Shown here: positions 1 through 6,358 of the stretch, piece by piece
Layout of the letters: each line of letters begins with the position of its first letter
Position numbering within the stretch: position 1 is the first letter of the stretch
Assembly (NCBI GenBank): GCA_001768125.1
Contig: MENB01000023.1
Location: 6,092 to 15,458 of the forward strand
Reading direction: 5' to 3'
Source of the DNA: Armatimonadetes bacterium RBG_19FT_COMBO_69_19
GTDB taxonomy: Bacteria > Sysuimicrobiota > Sysuimicrobiia > Sysuimicrobiales > Kaftiobacteriaceae
Length of the DNA: 9,367 bases
Notes under the pieces: generated by a model
What the model saw: the letters and a program-made list of their open reading frames with translations, nothing else
Database searches by the model: none
What the model was told of the DNA's origin: nothing
Translations under genes and position numbers: made by a program

Positions 1-1
1 C

Positions 2-85
2 CGGCTCCGGATCGTCCTGGTGAAAGACGCGACACGGCTCGGCGGGATCGACGTCACGGATGACGTTATCGAGCGACTGAAGTAG
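2..85 (+). CDS. OmpH/Skp-family periplasmic chaperone, C-terminal end only (partial)
   Basis: An open frame enters from the left edge and ends at a TAG at 83-85, leaving 27 codons. The last residues read ...[14 protein letters not shown], matching the conserved tail of OmpH/Skp proteins (typically 'gG.DvTd.Vi..l'). Skp/OmpH is a periplasmic holdase that carries unfolded beta-barrel proteins toward the Bam complex. The gene normally lies between bamA and lpxD in diderm bacteria, exactly its place here, 14 bases upstream of lpxD. No signal peptide or coiled-coil arms can be judged because they lie outside the window. Identification rests on a short tail plus context. Confidence 0.7.
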   Translation, partial: RLRIVLVKDATRLGGIDVTDDVIERLK

Positions 86-99
86 CGGGGGCGAACTGG

Positions 100-1095
100 A
101 TGAAGCTCAGCGCGCTCGCCGCCGCCATCGGGGCGGAAGCGGGCACAGGCTCCGACGTCGAGATCTCGCACGTCGCGGAGTTGCGCCAGGCGGGGCCCGG
201 AGCCCTGGTCATGGTGCGAGATCCGGAGGGGTTGACCAGGGCAGAGGCGAGCGGTGCCGCCGCGCTGCTGCTGCCCGAGCCACTCTCGTCGTCCCGCCTG
301 CCCTTCCTGCGCGCCGCCGACATCCGCCTCGCCCTCGCGCGGGCGCTCACCGTCCTCCATCCCGCCTCCCCCGTGCCGGCGGGCATCCATCCGACCGCCG
401 TGGTCGCCCCGGGAGCGGTGCTGGGCAGCGGCGTGGCCATCGGGCCCCACTGTGTGATCGGCCCGGAGAGCGTGATCGGCGACGGGGTGGTCGTGCAGGC
501 CGGGTGCGCCATCGGCACCGGCGTGCACATCGGCGAGCGCAGCCTCCTCTACCCGCGCGTGACGATCTACGAGCGCTGCGTGCTGGGCCGGCGGGTCATC
601 GTGCACAGCGGCGTCGTAATCGGCGCCGACGGATTCGGGTATGTCCGCGACGGGGCGACCCATGTGAAGATCCCGCACGTCGGGACGGTGGTCATCGAAG
701 ACGACGTGGAAATCGGAGCCAATACGACGATCGACCGGGCGACGATGGGCGAAACACGCATCGGCGCGGGGTCGAAGATCGACAACCTGGTGCAGATCGC
801 CCACAACGTGACCATCGGACCGCGCAGCCTCATCGTTGCGCAGGTCGGCATCGCGGGCAGCGCGGTCGTGGGCGCGGACGTCGTGCTGGCCGGCCACGTC
901 GGCGTCCGCGACCATGTCACGATCGGAGACGGCGCGCAGGTGCTCGCCAAGGCCCTGGTCACGCGCGACGTCCCGCCCGGCGCCGTCGTCTCCGGCCAGC
1001 CGGCCCGGCCGCATCGTGAACAACTGAAGCTGCAGGCGGCGCTGGCCCGCGTCCCCGATCTGCTCGACAGACGCGGAGGGCGCCGGCGGGGGTGA
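100..1095 (+). CDS. lpxD: UDP-3-O-(3-hydroxyacyl)glucosamine N-acyltransferase LpxD
   Basis: LpxD transfers a 3-hydroxyacyl chain from ACP to the 2-amino group of UDP-3-O-acyl-GlcN, the third lipid A step, in the cytoplasm. At 331 aa it is close to E. coli LpxD (341). Residues 1-100 form the small N-terminal uracil-binding domain. About 100-290 are left-handed beta-helix hexapeptide repeats ([IV]GxGxx pattern), and the C-terminal tail (about 305-331) is helical and Arg-rich. The diagnostic GADGFGY is at 175-181, and the catalytic histidine (E. coli H239) is H235 in [11 protein letters not shown]. The start is ATG at 100 after a G-rich stretch; the protein begins at the usual family position. 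In the N-domain the aromatic and Asn residues that hold uracil in characterised LpxD appear replaced (M38, D41, G44), which is odd. The stop overlaps the lpxC start as GTGA, implying translational coupling. Confidence 0.95.
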   Translation: MKLSALAAAIGAEAGTGSDVEISHVAELRQAGPGALVMVRDPEGLTRAEASGAAALLLPEPLSSSRLPFLRAADIRLALARALTVLHPASPVPAGIHPTAVVAPGAVLGSGVAIGPHCVIGPESVIGDGVVVQAGCAIGTGVHIGERSLLYPRVTIYERCVLGRRVIVHSGVVIGADGFGYVRDGATHVKIPHVGTVVIEDDVEIGANTTIDRATMGETRIGAGSKIDNLVQIAHNVTIGPRSLIVAQVGIAGSAVVGADVVLAGHVGVRDHVTIGDGAQVLAKALVTRDVPPGAVVSGQPARPHREQLKLQAALARVPDLLDRRGGRRRG

Positions 1096-1925
1096 CCGGG
1101 AGTCTGCGCCAGCGCACGATCCGCCGTCCGGTGTCCGTGTCGGGACAGGGCATTCATTCCGGCGAGGACGCTGAGGTCACCCTTGGCCCCGGTCCAATAT
1201 TCTCAGGTATCGTTTTTCGGCGGCTCGATCGAGCCGATGCCTCCCCGGTCCGGGCGACGCTCAGTACCGTGACGGACACGCGGCGGGGCATCACGCTGGG
1301 CCAGGGGTCGTCCACGGTGCGCACGGTCGAGCATCTCGTGGCCGCGGCCGCAGGGCTCGGCGTCAGCAACTTGACCGTGAGCATGCGCGGGGAAGAGGTG
1401 CCCGTCCTCGACGGCAGCGCGGGGCCGTTCTGCGCGCTGCTGGATGATGCGGGGATCGAGGAGCAGGACGCGGCGATCGAGCCGATCATGCCCTCCGGTC
1501 CGGTGTGGGTCGCCGCCGGCGGTGCCAGTATCCTGGCCCTCCCGGCCTCTGCGCTCCGCATCACTTACGTGGTCCCGCTGGGCCATCCGGTCCTCGGCGC
1601 GGCCCTCACCGCGGACGTGACGTTTGCCCCGGGCGTCTTCGCGCGGGACGTCGCCCCCGCCCGTACCTGGGGCTTCACCGCGGAGGTCGAGGCGCTGCGT
1701 GCCCAGGGGCTGGCCAGGGGCGCCACCGCCGAGAACGCCCTGGGCGTGGGACCCAACGGCTATCTCAGCCCGCCGCGCATGGCCGACGAGCCCGCCCGGC
1801 ACAAGATCCTGGACCTGGTCGGCGACCTCGCGCTGCTCGGTCGGCCGCTCCGCGCGCATGTCATCGCGATGGGGGCCGGGCACGCGCTGCACGTCGACCT
1901 CGCCCGGAGGATTGTCAGGGGGTAG
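1092..1925 (+). CDS. lpxC: UDP-3-O-acyl-N-acetylglucosamine deacetylase LpxC
   Basis: LpxC is the zinc-dependent cytoplasmic deacetylase that commits UDP-3-O-acyl-GlcNAc to lipid A. The 277 aa protein is somewhat shorter than the E. coli enzyme (305), mainly at the C-terminus and in loops. All hallmark residues are visible: QRT near the N-terminus, GqGIHSG at 18-24, general base E80 with zinc ligand H81 (VEHL), VLDGSAGPF after it, T192 in ARTWGF, then [10 protein letters not shown] giving zinc ligands H237 and D241 plus D245, and H264 in GHAL. These correspond to E. coli E78, H79, T191, H238, D242, D246 and H265, so it should be active. The start is GTG at 1092 overlapping the lpxD stop by four bases; the QRT motif follows at residues 7-9 as in the family, which supports this start. 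It was first met in Pseudomonas as EnvA, now lpxC. Confidence 0.97.
   Translation: MTGSLRQRTIRRPVSVSGQGIHSGEDAEVTLGPGPIFSGIVFRRLDRADASPVRATLSTVTDTRRGITLGQGSSTVRTVEHLVAAAAGLGVSNLTVSMRGEEVPVLDGSAGPFCALLDDAGIEEQDAAIEPIMPSGPVWVAAGGASILALPASALRITYVVPLGHPVLGAALTADVTFAPGVFARDVAPARTWGFTAEVEALRAQGLARGATAENALGVGPNGYLSPPRMADEPARHKILDLVGDLALLGRPLRAHVIAMGAGHALHVDLARRIVRG
1917..1922 (+). promoter_or_regulatory. Shine-Dalgarno site of fabZ
   Basis: AGGGGG lies five bases before the fabZ ATG at 1928, inside the last codons of lpxC. It fixes the fabZ start although the same frame stays open far upstream inside lpxC. The spacing is right for ribosome binding and suggests re-initiation after the lpxC stop at 1923-1925. 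Confidence 0.6.
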
Positions 1926-1927
1926 CG

Positions 1928-2362
1928 ATGGAGCTCGACCGCGAGGCCATCATGCGCATCATCCCGCACCGGCCGCCGTTCCTCTTCGTGGATCGGATCA
2001 CGGCGATGGAGGAATCCCGGGTCGTCGGCACCCTGCAGGTGACCGGGGACGAGTGGTTCTTCCCGGGTCATTTTCCGGGCATGCCCATCATGCCAGGCGT
2101 GCTGATCGTGGAGGCCATCGTGCAGGCGGGGGCGTGTCTCGCCTTACACCAGGGGGGGTTCACCGGTCGCATCCCGTACTTCGCGGCGATCGAGCAGATG
2201 CGCTTCCGGCGTCCCGTGCGCCCCGGAGACCTGCTCACCCTGGAGGCCGAAATGCAGTGGATAAAGGGCCGCATGGGCCGCCTGACCGGGCGCGCCCTGG
2301 TCGAGGGAACGGTCGCGGCGGAGGGAACGTTCACCTTCGTGATGGGAGAGACCAGTGGATAG
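1928..2362 (+). CDS. fabZ: (3R)-hydroxyacyl-ACP dehydratase FabZ
   Basis: FabZ removes water from 3-hydroxyacyl-ACP in fatty-acid elongation, competing with LpxA and LpxD for the same hydroxyacyl-ACP. At 144 aa it is the usual family length and a single hot-dog fold. It starts with the expected 'I..iiPHRpPFLFVDRI' (PHR at 13-15). The catalytic pair is H48 in PGHFPG and E62 in the helix after MPGVLIVEA. The substrate tunnel segments 'AAIEQMRFRRPVRPGD' and the terminal 'aeGTFTFVMGE' are present. The frame is open upstream to about 1505, but the SD at 1917-1922 and homology place the start at ATG 1928, two bases after the lpxC stop. Some bacteria carry a fused LpxC-FabZ; here the two are separate genes. 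The 3' end overlaps lpxA by eight bases. Confidence 0.97.
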   Translation: MELDREAIMRIIPHRPPFLFVDRITAMEESRVVGTLQVTGDEWFFPGHFPGMPIMPGVLIVEAIVQAGACLALHQGGFTGRIPYFAAIEQMRFRRPVRPGDLLTLEAEMQWIKGRMGRLTGRALVEGTVAAEGTFTFVMGETSG

Positions 2363-3164
2363 GCCGGAGGTCCATTCCACCGCCGTCATCGACCGGTCCG
2401 CCGAGCTCGAGCGCGGCGTGGTCGTGGGCCCCTTCGCGGTGATCGGGCCACGCGTGCGTCTGGGGGAAGGGACCCGCCTCGGGTCGCACGCCGTCATCGA
2501 ATCCGACGTGACGGTGGGGCGGGAGAACGTGATCGGCGCCGGGGTCGTCATCGGCTGCCGGCCGCAGCACCGCGCGTACGCGGGGGAACGGTCCTACGTG
2601 CGCATCGGGGACCGCAACATCTTCGGCGAGTACGCCACCGTGAGCCGGGGGCATGGCGAAGACACCATGACCGAGATCGGCAGCGACAGCTACATCATGT
2701 CATACGTCCGTGTCGACCATAACTGCCGGATCGGTAACCAGGTGACGATCACGAGCGGCGCGGGGTTGGGCGGGTACGTCGCGGTCGACGATCAGGCCTA
2801 CGTGGGCGGGAACGGCGGCATCCACCAGTTCGTGCGCATCGGCCGGTTGGGCATGGTCGGCGCGGTGAGCATGGTGCGGCAGGATGTGCCGCCCTTCATG
2901 CTGGTCGCCGGGACGCCGGCCCGGGCCCACGCGCTCAATGTCGTCGGGCTCGGCCGCGCGGACGTCCCGCCGCTGCATCGCCGCGCGCTCAAGCGCGCGT
3001 TCGTCCTGCTGTACCGGTCCGGTCTCGCCGTCTCCACGGCGCTCCTGCGGCTCGAGGAGGAGCTCGGGAGCGACCCCTACGTGGCCCAGGTGATCGCCTT
3101 CATCAGGAGCGGCAGCCACGAGCGAGGTATCGTGCGGTGGGTGGGCGAGAAGTCATCGGACTGA
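2355..3164 (+). CDS. lpxA: Acyl-ACP--UDP-N-acetylglucosamine O-acyltransferase LpxA (divergent active site)
   Basis: LpxA starts lipid A synthesis by moving a 3-hydroxyacyl chain from ACP to O3 of UDP-GlcNAc. The 269 aa protein (E. coli 262) has about 185 residues of left-handed beta-helix repeats, then an all-helical C-terminal domain containing LLYRSG and ending in a 'sxRGI' tail. The conserved YAGE (75-78), VHxTA start (6-10), HQF (after 155) and QDVPPF are present. The catalytic histidine is H122 in VDHNC (E. coli H125). By my alignment several E. coli pocket residues are replaced: D74 by H72, K76 by A74, H122 by R119, D126 by N123, H144 by Y141, E200 by V. The GTG start at 2355 has GGGAG six bases upstream and overlaps fabZ. 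The C-terminal helical domain and operon position favour LpxA over other hexapeptide acyltransferases, but substrate preference is uncertain. Confidence 0.9.
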   Translation: MDRPEVHSTAVIDRSAELERGVVVGPFAVIGPRVRLGEGTRLGSHAVIESDVTVGRENVIGAGVVIGCRPQHRAYAGERSYVRIGDRNIFGEYATVSRGHGEDTMTEIGSDSYIMSYVRVDHNCRIGNQVTITSGAGLGGYVAVDDQAYVGGNGGIHQFVRIGRLGMVGAVSMVRQDVPPFMLVAGTPARAHALNVVGLGRADVPPLHRRALKRAFVLLYRSGLAVSTALLRLEEELGSDPYVAQVIAFIRSGSHERGIVRWVGEKSSD

Positions 3165-3949
3165 TCGCGGGAGAGGGGCGTCTTCCCCCGCTGCTCGCTG
3201 CGGCCGCCCGGTCGCTCGGCCACCGCGTCGTGGCGATCACGATCGAGGGCGACGGCGCCGCGGTGGCGGGGGTCGCGGATGCCTCCTACCGCGCCGGTTT
3301 CGGCGAGATGCAGCGCATCATCGACCTGCTCACCTCCGAAGGGGTGCGGTCTGTGCTTGTCGCGGGGCGCGTCTCCCGGGCGCGGCTGGTCGGTGAGGGG
3401 GACGTGGCGTTCCGGGAGCGCCTCCGGGCGTTGGGCGATCGCGGCGACCAGAAAGTATTCCGTCAGGTCGTGGTGGACCTGCTTGCCCGCGCCGGCATCA
3501 CCGTCGTCAGTCCCCTGGACCTCGCCGGGCGCCTGCGCGTCAGCGAAGGCGCGCTCACCCGCTCGGTGCCCACCGACGAGGAGCGCGAGGACGTGCGGGT
3601 CGGGATGCGCCTGGCGCGCACCGCGGCCGCCCTGGAGCTCGGGCAGACCGTGGTCCTCAAGCGTGGGATCGTCCTCGCCGTGGAGGCGGCGGAAGGCACG
3701 GACGAGACGATCCGCCGGGGCGCGGCGTTCGCCGCCGGTGCCGTCGTGGCCAAGGCCGCTCGGCCGGATCAGGACCCTCGGTTCGATCTCCCCGTGGTGG
3801 GACTGCAGACGATCGAGGTGATGGCCGGCTCCGGCGCCCGCGTGCTCGCCGTGGAGGCGGGGGCCACGCTGCTGCTCGATCGGGATGAGTGCCTCGCCCT
3901 CGCCGACCGGTCCCGCATCGCCATCGTGGGCGTCCGGGTCCCGGTCTGA
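3137..3949 (+). CDS. lpxI: UDP-2,3-diacylglucosamine pyrophosphatase LpxI (DUF1009 family)
   Basis: LpxI hydrolyses UDP-2,3-diacylglucosamine to lipid X and UMP, replacing the LpxH found in E. coli; it is known from Caulobacter and many non-enterobacterial diderms. The 270 aa protein (about the family length) opens with the N-domain motif IGLIAGEGRLPPLL (7-20) and a second-half signature: LELGQTVV, LAVEAAEGTDETIRR, then QDPRFDLPVVGLQTI. The aspartate D217 of RFDLP should match the catalytic aspartate of the Caulobacter enzyme (D225, from memory). The usual 'GLIAGxGxLP' begins within ten residues of the GTG at 3137, so this start is well supported even though it overlaps lpxA by 28 bases. Its position between lpxA and lpxB completes the route to the LpxB acceptor. 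Confidence 0.93.
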   Translation: MGGREVIGLIAGEGRLPPLLAAAARSLGHRVVAITIEGDGAAVAGVADASYRAGFGEMQRIIDLLTSEGVRSVLVAGRVSRARLVGEGDVAFRERLRALGDRGDQKVFRQVVVDLLARAGITVVSPLDLAGRLRVSEGALTRSVPTDEEREDVRVGMRLARTAAALELGQTVVLKRGIVLAVEAAEGTDETIRRGAAFAAGAVVAKAARPDQDPRFDLPVVGLQTIEVMAGSGARVLAVEAGATLLLDRDECLALADRSRIAIVGVRVPV

Positions 3950-3952
3950 TCC

Positions 3953-5095
3953 GTGCCGCCCGCCGTCTTCCTGGTCGCGGGCGAGATCAGCGGCGATATG
4001 CAGGCCGCCGATCTTGCCGCCGCGCTGCGCCGGGCCGATCCGCAGTTGACCCTGCTCGGCATCGGCGGGGTGCGCATGGCCTCCTCCGGCGTGCGGATCC
4101 TTCAGGACAGCACGACCTGGGGCGTCATCGGATACGTTGATCCGCTGCTGCGCCTGCGCACGTACCTCCGCCGCCTCCGCGACGTCGAAGCCGCCGTTCG
4201 CGAGGCGCGGCCCGACGTCCTGGTGCTCGTCGACTTCGCGGCCTTCAATCTCCGTCTCGCCGAGCGGCTGCGCGGCCTCGTCCCCGTCGCCTACTACGTG
4301 CCGCCCATGGTGTCCGTGCGCAAGGGCGACCGCGCGCGCAAGGTGGCGGCTCTGGGGATGCGGCTGCTGGCCACGCTGCGCCGGGAGGCGGACGCGTACG
4401 CCTCGGCGGGAGCCGACGTGATCCTCGTCGGGCATCCCGCAGCCGATCTTCCGCAGCGCGCGGCGTCGCCCGCGGAGGCGCGGCGGCGCCTCGAGCTGCC
4501 CGACCGCGGCCCGGTGGTGGGCCTCCTTCCCGGGAGCCGGCTGCAGGAGATCCGGGCGCACCTGACCATCCTCCTGGACGCCGCCGGACTCGTCGCCCGC
4601 ACCATCCCGGAGGCGGCATTCGTCCTTCCCGTGCCCGCCCGGGAGATCAGCGCGGCGGTCGAGCCCCGGACCCGGAACCGGCGGCCGCCCGTCCGCGTCG
4701 TCTCCGAGATCCATGACGCGATGCGGGCCGCGGACGTGCTGGTGGTCGCCAGCGGCACCGCCACGCTCGAGGCGGCGGTGCTGGGGGTGCCGATGGTGGT
4801 CGTGTACCGCCTGCCCGTCCTGAGCTGGATGATCATCAACCGCCTCGTCACGGTCCGCCACGCGGCGCTGCCGAACATCCTCGCCGGGCGCGAGATCGTC
4901 CCCGAACTTCTGCAGGATCGCCTGACGCCCGCCGCCGTGGCGGAGGCGGTAACGTCATTGCTGCGTGATCCCGCCCGCGGCGCGGCGATGCGGGCGGACC
5001 TGCTCGCTGTGGCCGAGGGGCTGGGCCCGCCGGGCGCGCCGGCGCGCGCGGCGGACGAAGTGCTCCGTCTGATAAGATGGGGGCGCAATGCGTGA
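3953..5095 (+). CDS. lpxB: Lipid-A-disaccharide synthase LpxB (GT19, divergent)
   Basis: LpxB condenses lipid X with UDP-2,3-diacylglucosamine to form the beta-1',6 disaccharide of lipid A at the inner membrane surface. The 380 aa length matches E. coli (382). Recognisable features: GEISGD at 8-13, VDFAAFNLRLAERL with D94, VGHPAAD, LLPGSRLQEI in the second Rossmann half, ASGTATLEAAVLGVPMVVVY, and LPNILAGREIVPELLQ containing N308 (E. coli N316). Unusual: the near-universal sPxVWAWR segment reads YYVPPMVSVRKGDR and the following 'lPFE' loop reads TLRREADAY, so typical Trp and Gln/Ser residues are missing. The GTG at 3953, three bases after the lpxI stop, puts GEISGD at the family's usual distance from the N-terminus. 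The ribosome site is weak. Family assignment is firm; exact sugar or acyl specificity is less so. Confidence 0.92.
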   Translation: MPPAVFLVAGEISGDMQAADLAAALRRADPQLTLLGIGGVRMASSGVRILQDSTTWGVIGYVDPLLRLRTYLRRLRDVEAAVREARPDVLVLVDFAAFNLRLAERLRGLVPVAYYVPPMVSVRKGDRARKVAALGMRLLATLRREADAYASAGADVILVGHPAADLPQRAASPAEARRRLELPDRGPVVGLLPGSRLQEIRAHLTILLDAAGLVARTIPEAAFVLPVPAREISAAVEPRTRNRRPPVRVVSEIHDAMRAADVLVVASGTATLEAAVLGVPMVVVYRLPVLSWMIINRLVTVRHAALPNILAGREIVPELLQDRLTPAAVAEAVTSLLRDPARGAAMRADLLAVAEGLGPPGAPARAADEVLRLIRWGRNA

Positions 5096-5699
5096 TGTCG
5101 CGATGCTGACCCGCACTCGGGGGATCTGGCTCGCCTCCCTCGTCGCCGCGCTCGCCCTTGGAGCGCTGATCGGCGCGAGATGGTGGGGGGACCGCGCGGC
5201 CGCGCCGCCGGCCGAACCCGCTCCGCCGGCCGCGCAGGAACCGGTGGCGTCCACTCCCGAGCCGCCCGAGACTCCGCTCCTGGAGATCCAGGGGACCAAA
5301 CTCTCCGGGACCGATCCGGAAGGACGCCGGGTATGGGATCTGCGGGCGCAGACCCTCGCCGTGGACCGCCTCCGGCAGCGGGTCGTGATGACGTCGGTGA
5401 CGGGGGAGTTCTACGGGGGCGGGAAAGCGCAGCTCGCTTTCACCGCGCCGTCCGCCGTTTTCAACGTGGCGAGCAAGGATGTCGAGCTCACCGGGGGGGT
5501 TGCGGCCCGCACGCCGGACGGGCGCACGCTGCGCGCCGCGCGTATCCGCTACGCCGCAGGAGAGGGCGCCCTCGCCGCTTTCGGCGGGGTGGTCCTCACA
5601 CAGTCCGGGATGTCTATCCGGGCCGACGAGCTGCGCACGGATCCGGCCCTGGCGCAGCCGCGCTTCTCCGGGAACATCGTCGTGCGCATCACCGAGTAG
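5088..5699 (+). CDS. lptC: LPS export periplasmic protein LptC-like, membrane anchored
   Basis: LptC sits on the LptB2FG complex in the inner membrane and passes LPS to LptA. The 203 aa product has a short Arg-containing N-terminus, one transmembrane helix at about 13-31 and a Pro/Ala/Glu-rich periplasmic linker at about 36-62. A beta-jellyroll domain follows: 'I.GTKLSGTDPEGRRVWDLRAQTLAVD', VTGEFYGGGKAQL, then alternating strands such as DVELTGGVAARTPDGRTLRAARIRY (split here by motif) and the closing 'SGNIVVRITE'. That pattern is typical of YrbK/LptC proteins. The ATG at 5088 overlaps the lpxB stop by eight bases and has a GGGGG stretch four bases upstream; a later ATG at 5103 lacks any SD. 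Sequence identity to characterised LptC is probably low, so the name rests on architecture plus context. Confidence 0.85.
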   Translation: MRDVAMLTRTRGIWLASLVAALALGALIGARWWGDRAAAPPAEPAPPAAQEPVASTPEPPETPLLEIQGTKLSGTDPEGRRVWDLRAQTLAVDRLRQRVVMTSVTGEFYGGGKAQLAFTAPSAVFNVASKDVELTGGVAARTPDGRTLRAARIRYAAGEGALAAFGGVVLTQSGMSIRADELRTDPALAQPRFSGNIVVRITE

Positions 5700-5702
5700 G
5701 AG
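5698..5702 (+). promoter_or_regulatory. Shine-Dalgarno site deciding the lptA start
   Basis: AGGAG overlaps the lptC stop and stands six bases before the ATG at 5709, the best SD in the window. TTG (5703) and CTG (5706) are in frame directly upstream but would sit on top of this site, so ATG 5709 is preferred. Confidence 0.75.
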
Positions 5703-5708
5703 TTGCTG

Positions 5709-6347
5709 ATGGCGGAGCGTGGTTCGTGGACCCTGATCCTGAGCAGCATCGTCATGGCGGCCGCCGTCGCATCATCACCGGCTGCCGCGCAGGCGCAGCC
5801 GTCCCCCGCGATCGACGTCACCGGAGCGACCTACGCCGAGCTCGACGACGCCACGGGCGTGTGGACGCTGCGCGGGACGCCCGTCTCCGTGCGGCGGGGC
5901 GCGCTCACGGTCCAGGCCGGCTCGATCACCTACGACACGCGGGCCCAGGTGCTCCGCGCCGCGGGCGGCGTGCGCTATGACGATGCCACAATGGCCGTCA
6001 CGGCTGCGGAGATGACGGCCTGGCTTGCGGAGGAGCACCTGCTGGCTACGGGGACGCCCGTGGTGACCACGCCGGAAGGCACCCTCACCGCCGAGCGGGT
6101 CGAGGTGCACGGTCGGAGCGAGCAGGTCGTCGCCGAGGGCAACGCGCATCTCGTGCACGAGGACATCGACGGTCGCGCGAGCCATCTGCTCCTCCAGCGC
6201 CGTCTGGCCACCGCCACGTTCTCGGGAGGGGCTGTGGTGCGTCAAGGTCCTCATGAGGTCCGTGCGCAGACCGTCATCATCGACCTGCGACGGCGCCGCG
6301 TTACGGCGCGCGGCGCCGCGATCATCACGGTGCAGATCGACCGGTGA
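5709..6347 (+). CDS. lptA: LptA/OstA-like periplasmic LPS-transport protein
   Basis: LptA forms the beta-jellyroll bridge that carries LPS from LptC to the outer-membrane LptD. The 212 aa product (E. coli 185) begins with a Sec signal peptide: R4, hydrophobic core about 7-22, and a probable cut after AQA at 27-29. The mature part is a run of OstA-type strands: 'TLRGTPVSVRRGALTVQAGSITYD', 'VLRAAGGVRYDDATMAVTAAEM', VTTPEGTLTAERVEV, VVAEGNAHLVHED, FSGGAVVRQGPHEVRAQ, ending RRVTARGAA. The recurring 'a.G.v....' and 'l.a..v.yd' units are characteristic of LptA. The start is ATG 5709 with SD AGGAG. The 3' end carries the TGA at 6345-6347, where a GTG for lptB overlaps. It could be any OstA-like protein; adjacency to lptB and lptC supports LptA. 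Confidence 0.85.
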   Translation: MAERGSWTLILSSIVMAAAVASSPAAAQAQPSPAIDVTGATYAELDDATGVWTLRGTPVSVRRGALTVQAGSITYDTRAQVLRAAGGVRYDDATMAVTAAEMTAWLAEEHLLATGTPVVTTPEGTLTAERVEVHGRSEQVVAEGNAHLVHEDIDGRASHLLLQRRLATATFSGGAVVRQGPHEVRAQTVIIDLRRRRVTARGAAIITVQIDR

Positions 6348-6351
6348 GGGA
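6346..6351 (+). promoter_or_regulatory. Probable Shine-Dalgarno site of lptB
   Basis: GAGGGA overlaps the lptA stop codon and lies seven bases before ATG 6359. It favours that ATG over the GTG at 6344, which has no purine-rich site upstream but forms the GTGA overlap seen at other junctions here. Confidence 0.5.
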
Positions 6352-6358
6352 CGGCGGC

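Noticed and set aside
1505..1927. In-frame upstream extension of fabZ inside lpxC, suggesting a fused or longer FabZ
   Set aside because: The extension is Arg/Pro/Gly-rich shadow sequence of lpxC. FabZ homology begins at 1928 with a good SD, and lpxC has its own intact stop at 1923-1925.
2151..2158. Seven-G run in fabZ (and another in lptC near 5493) as a possible slippage or frameshift site
   Set aside because: The reading frame continues correctly through both and the proteins align to their families on each side, so there is no sign of programmed shift or error.
3077..4861. 594-codon open frame on the minus strand spanning lpxI and most of lpxB
   Set aside because: High GC at third positions removes stop codons on the opposite strand. 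The product is rich in His, Asp, Arg and Gly with no recognisable domain, while the plus-strand genes are clear family members.
6291..6320. Ten-base direct repeat CGGCGCCGCG (6291 and 6311) and a possible 6-bp hairpin (6293-6298 with 6304-6309) near the end of lptA
   Set aside because: It encodes an Arg-rich stretch in a normal OstA-like tail, the stem is short, no U-tract follows, and such GC palindromes arise by chance at this base composition.
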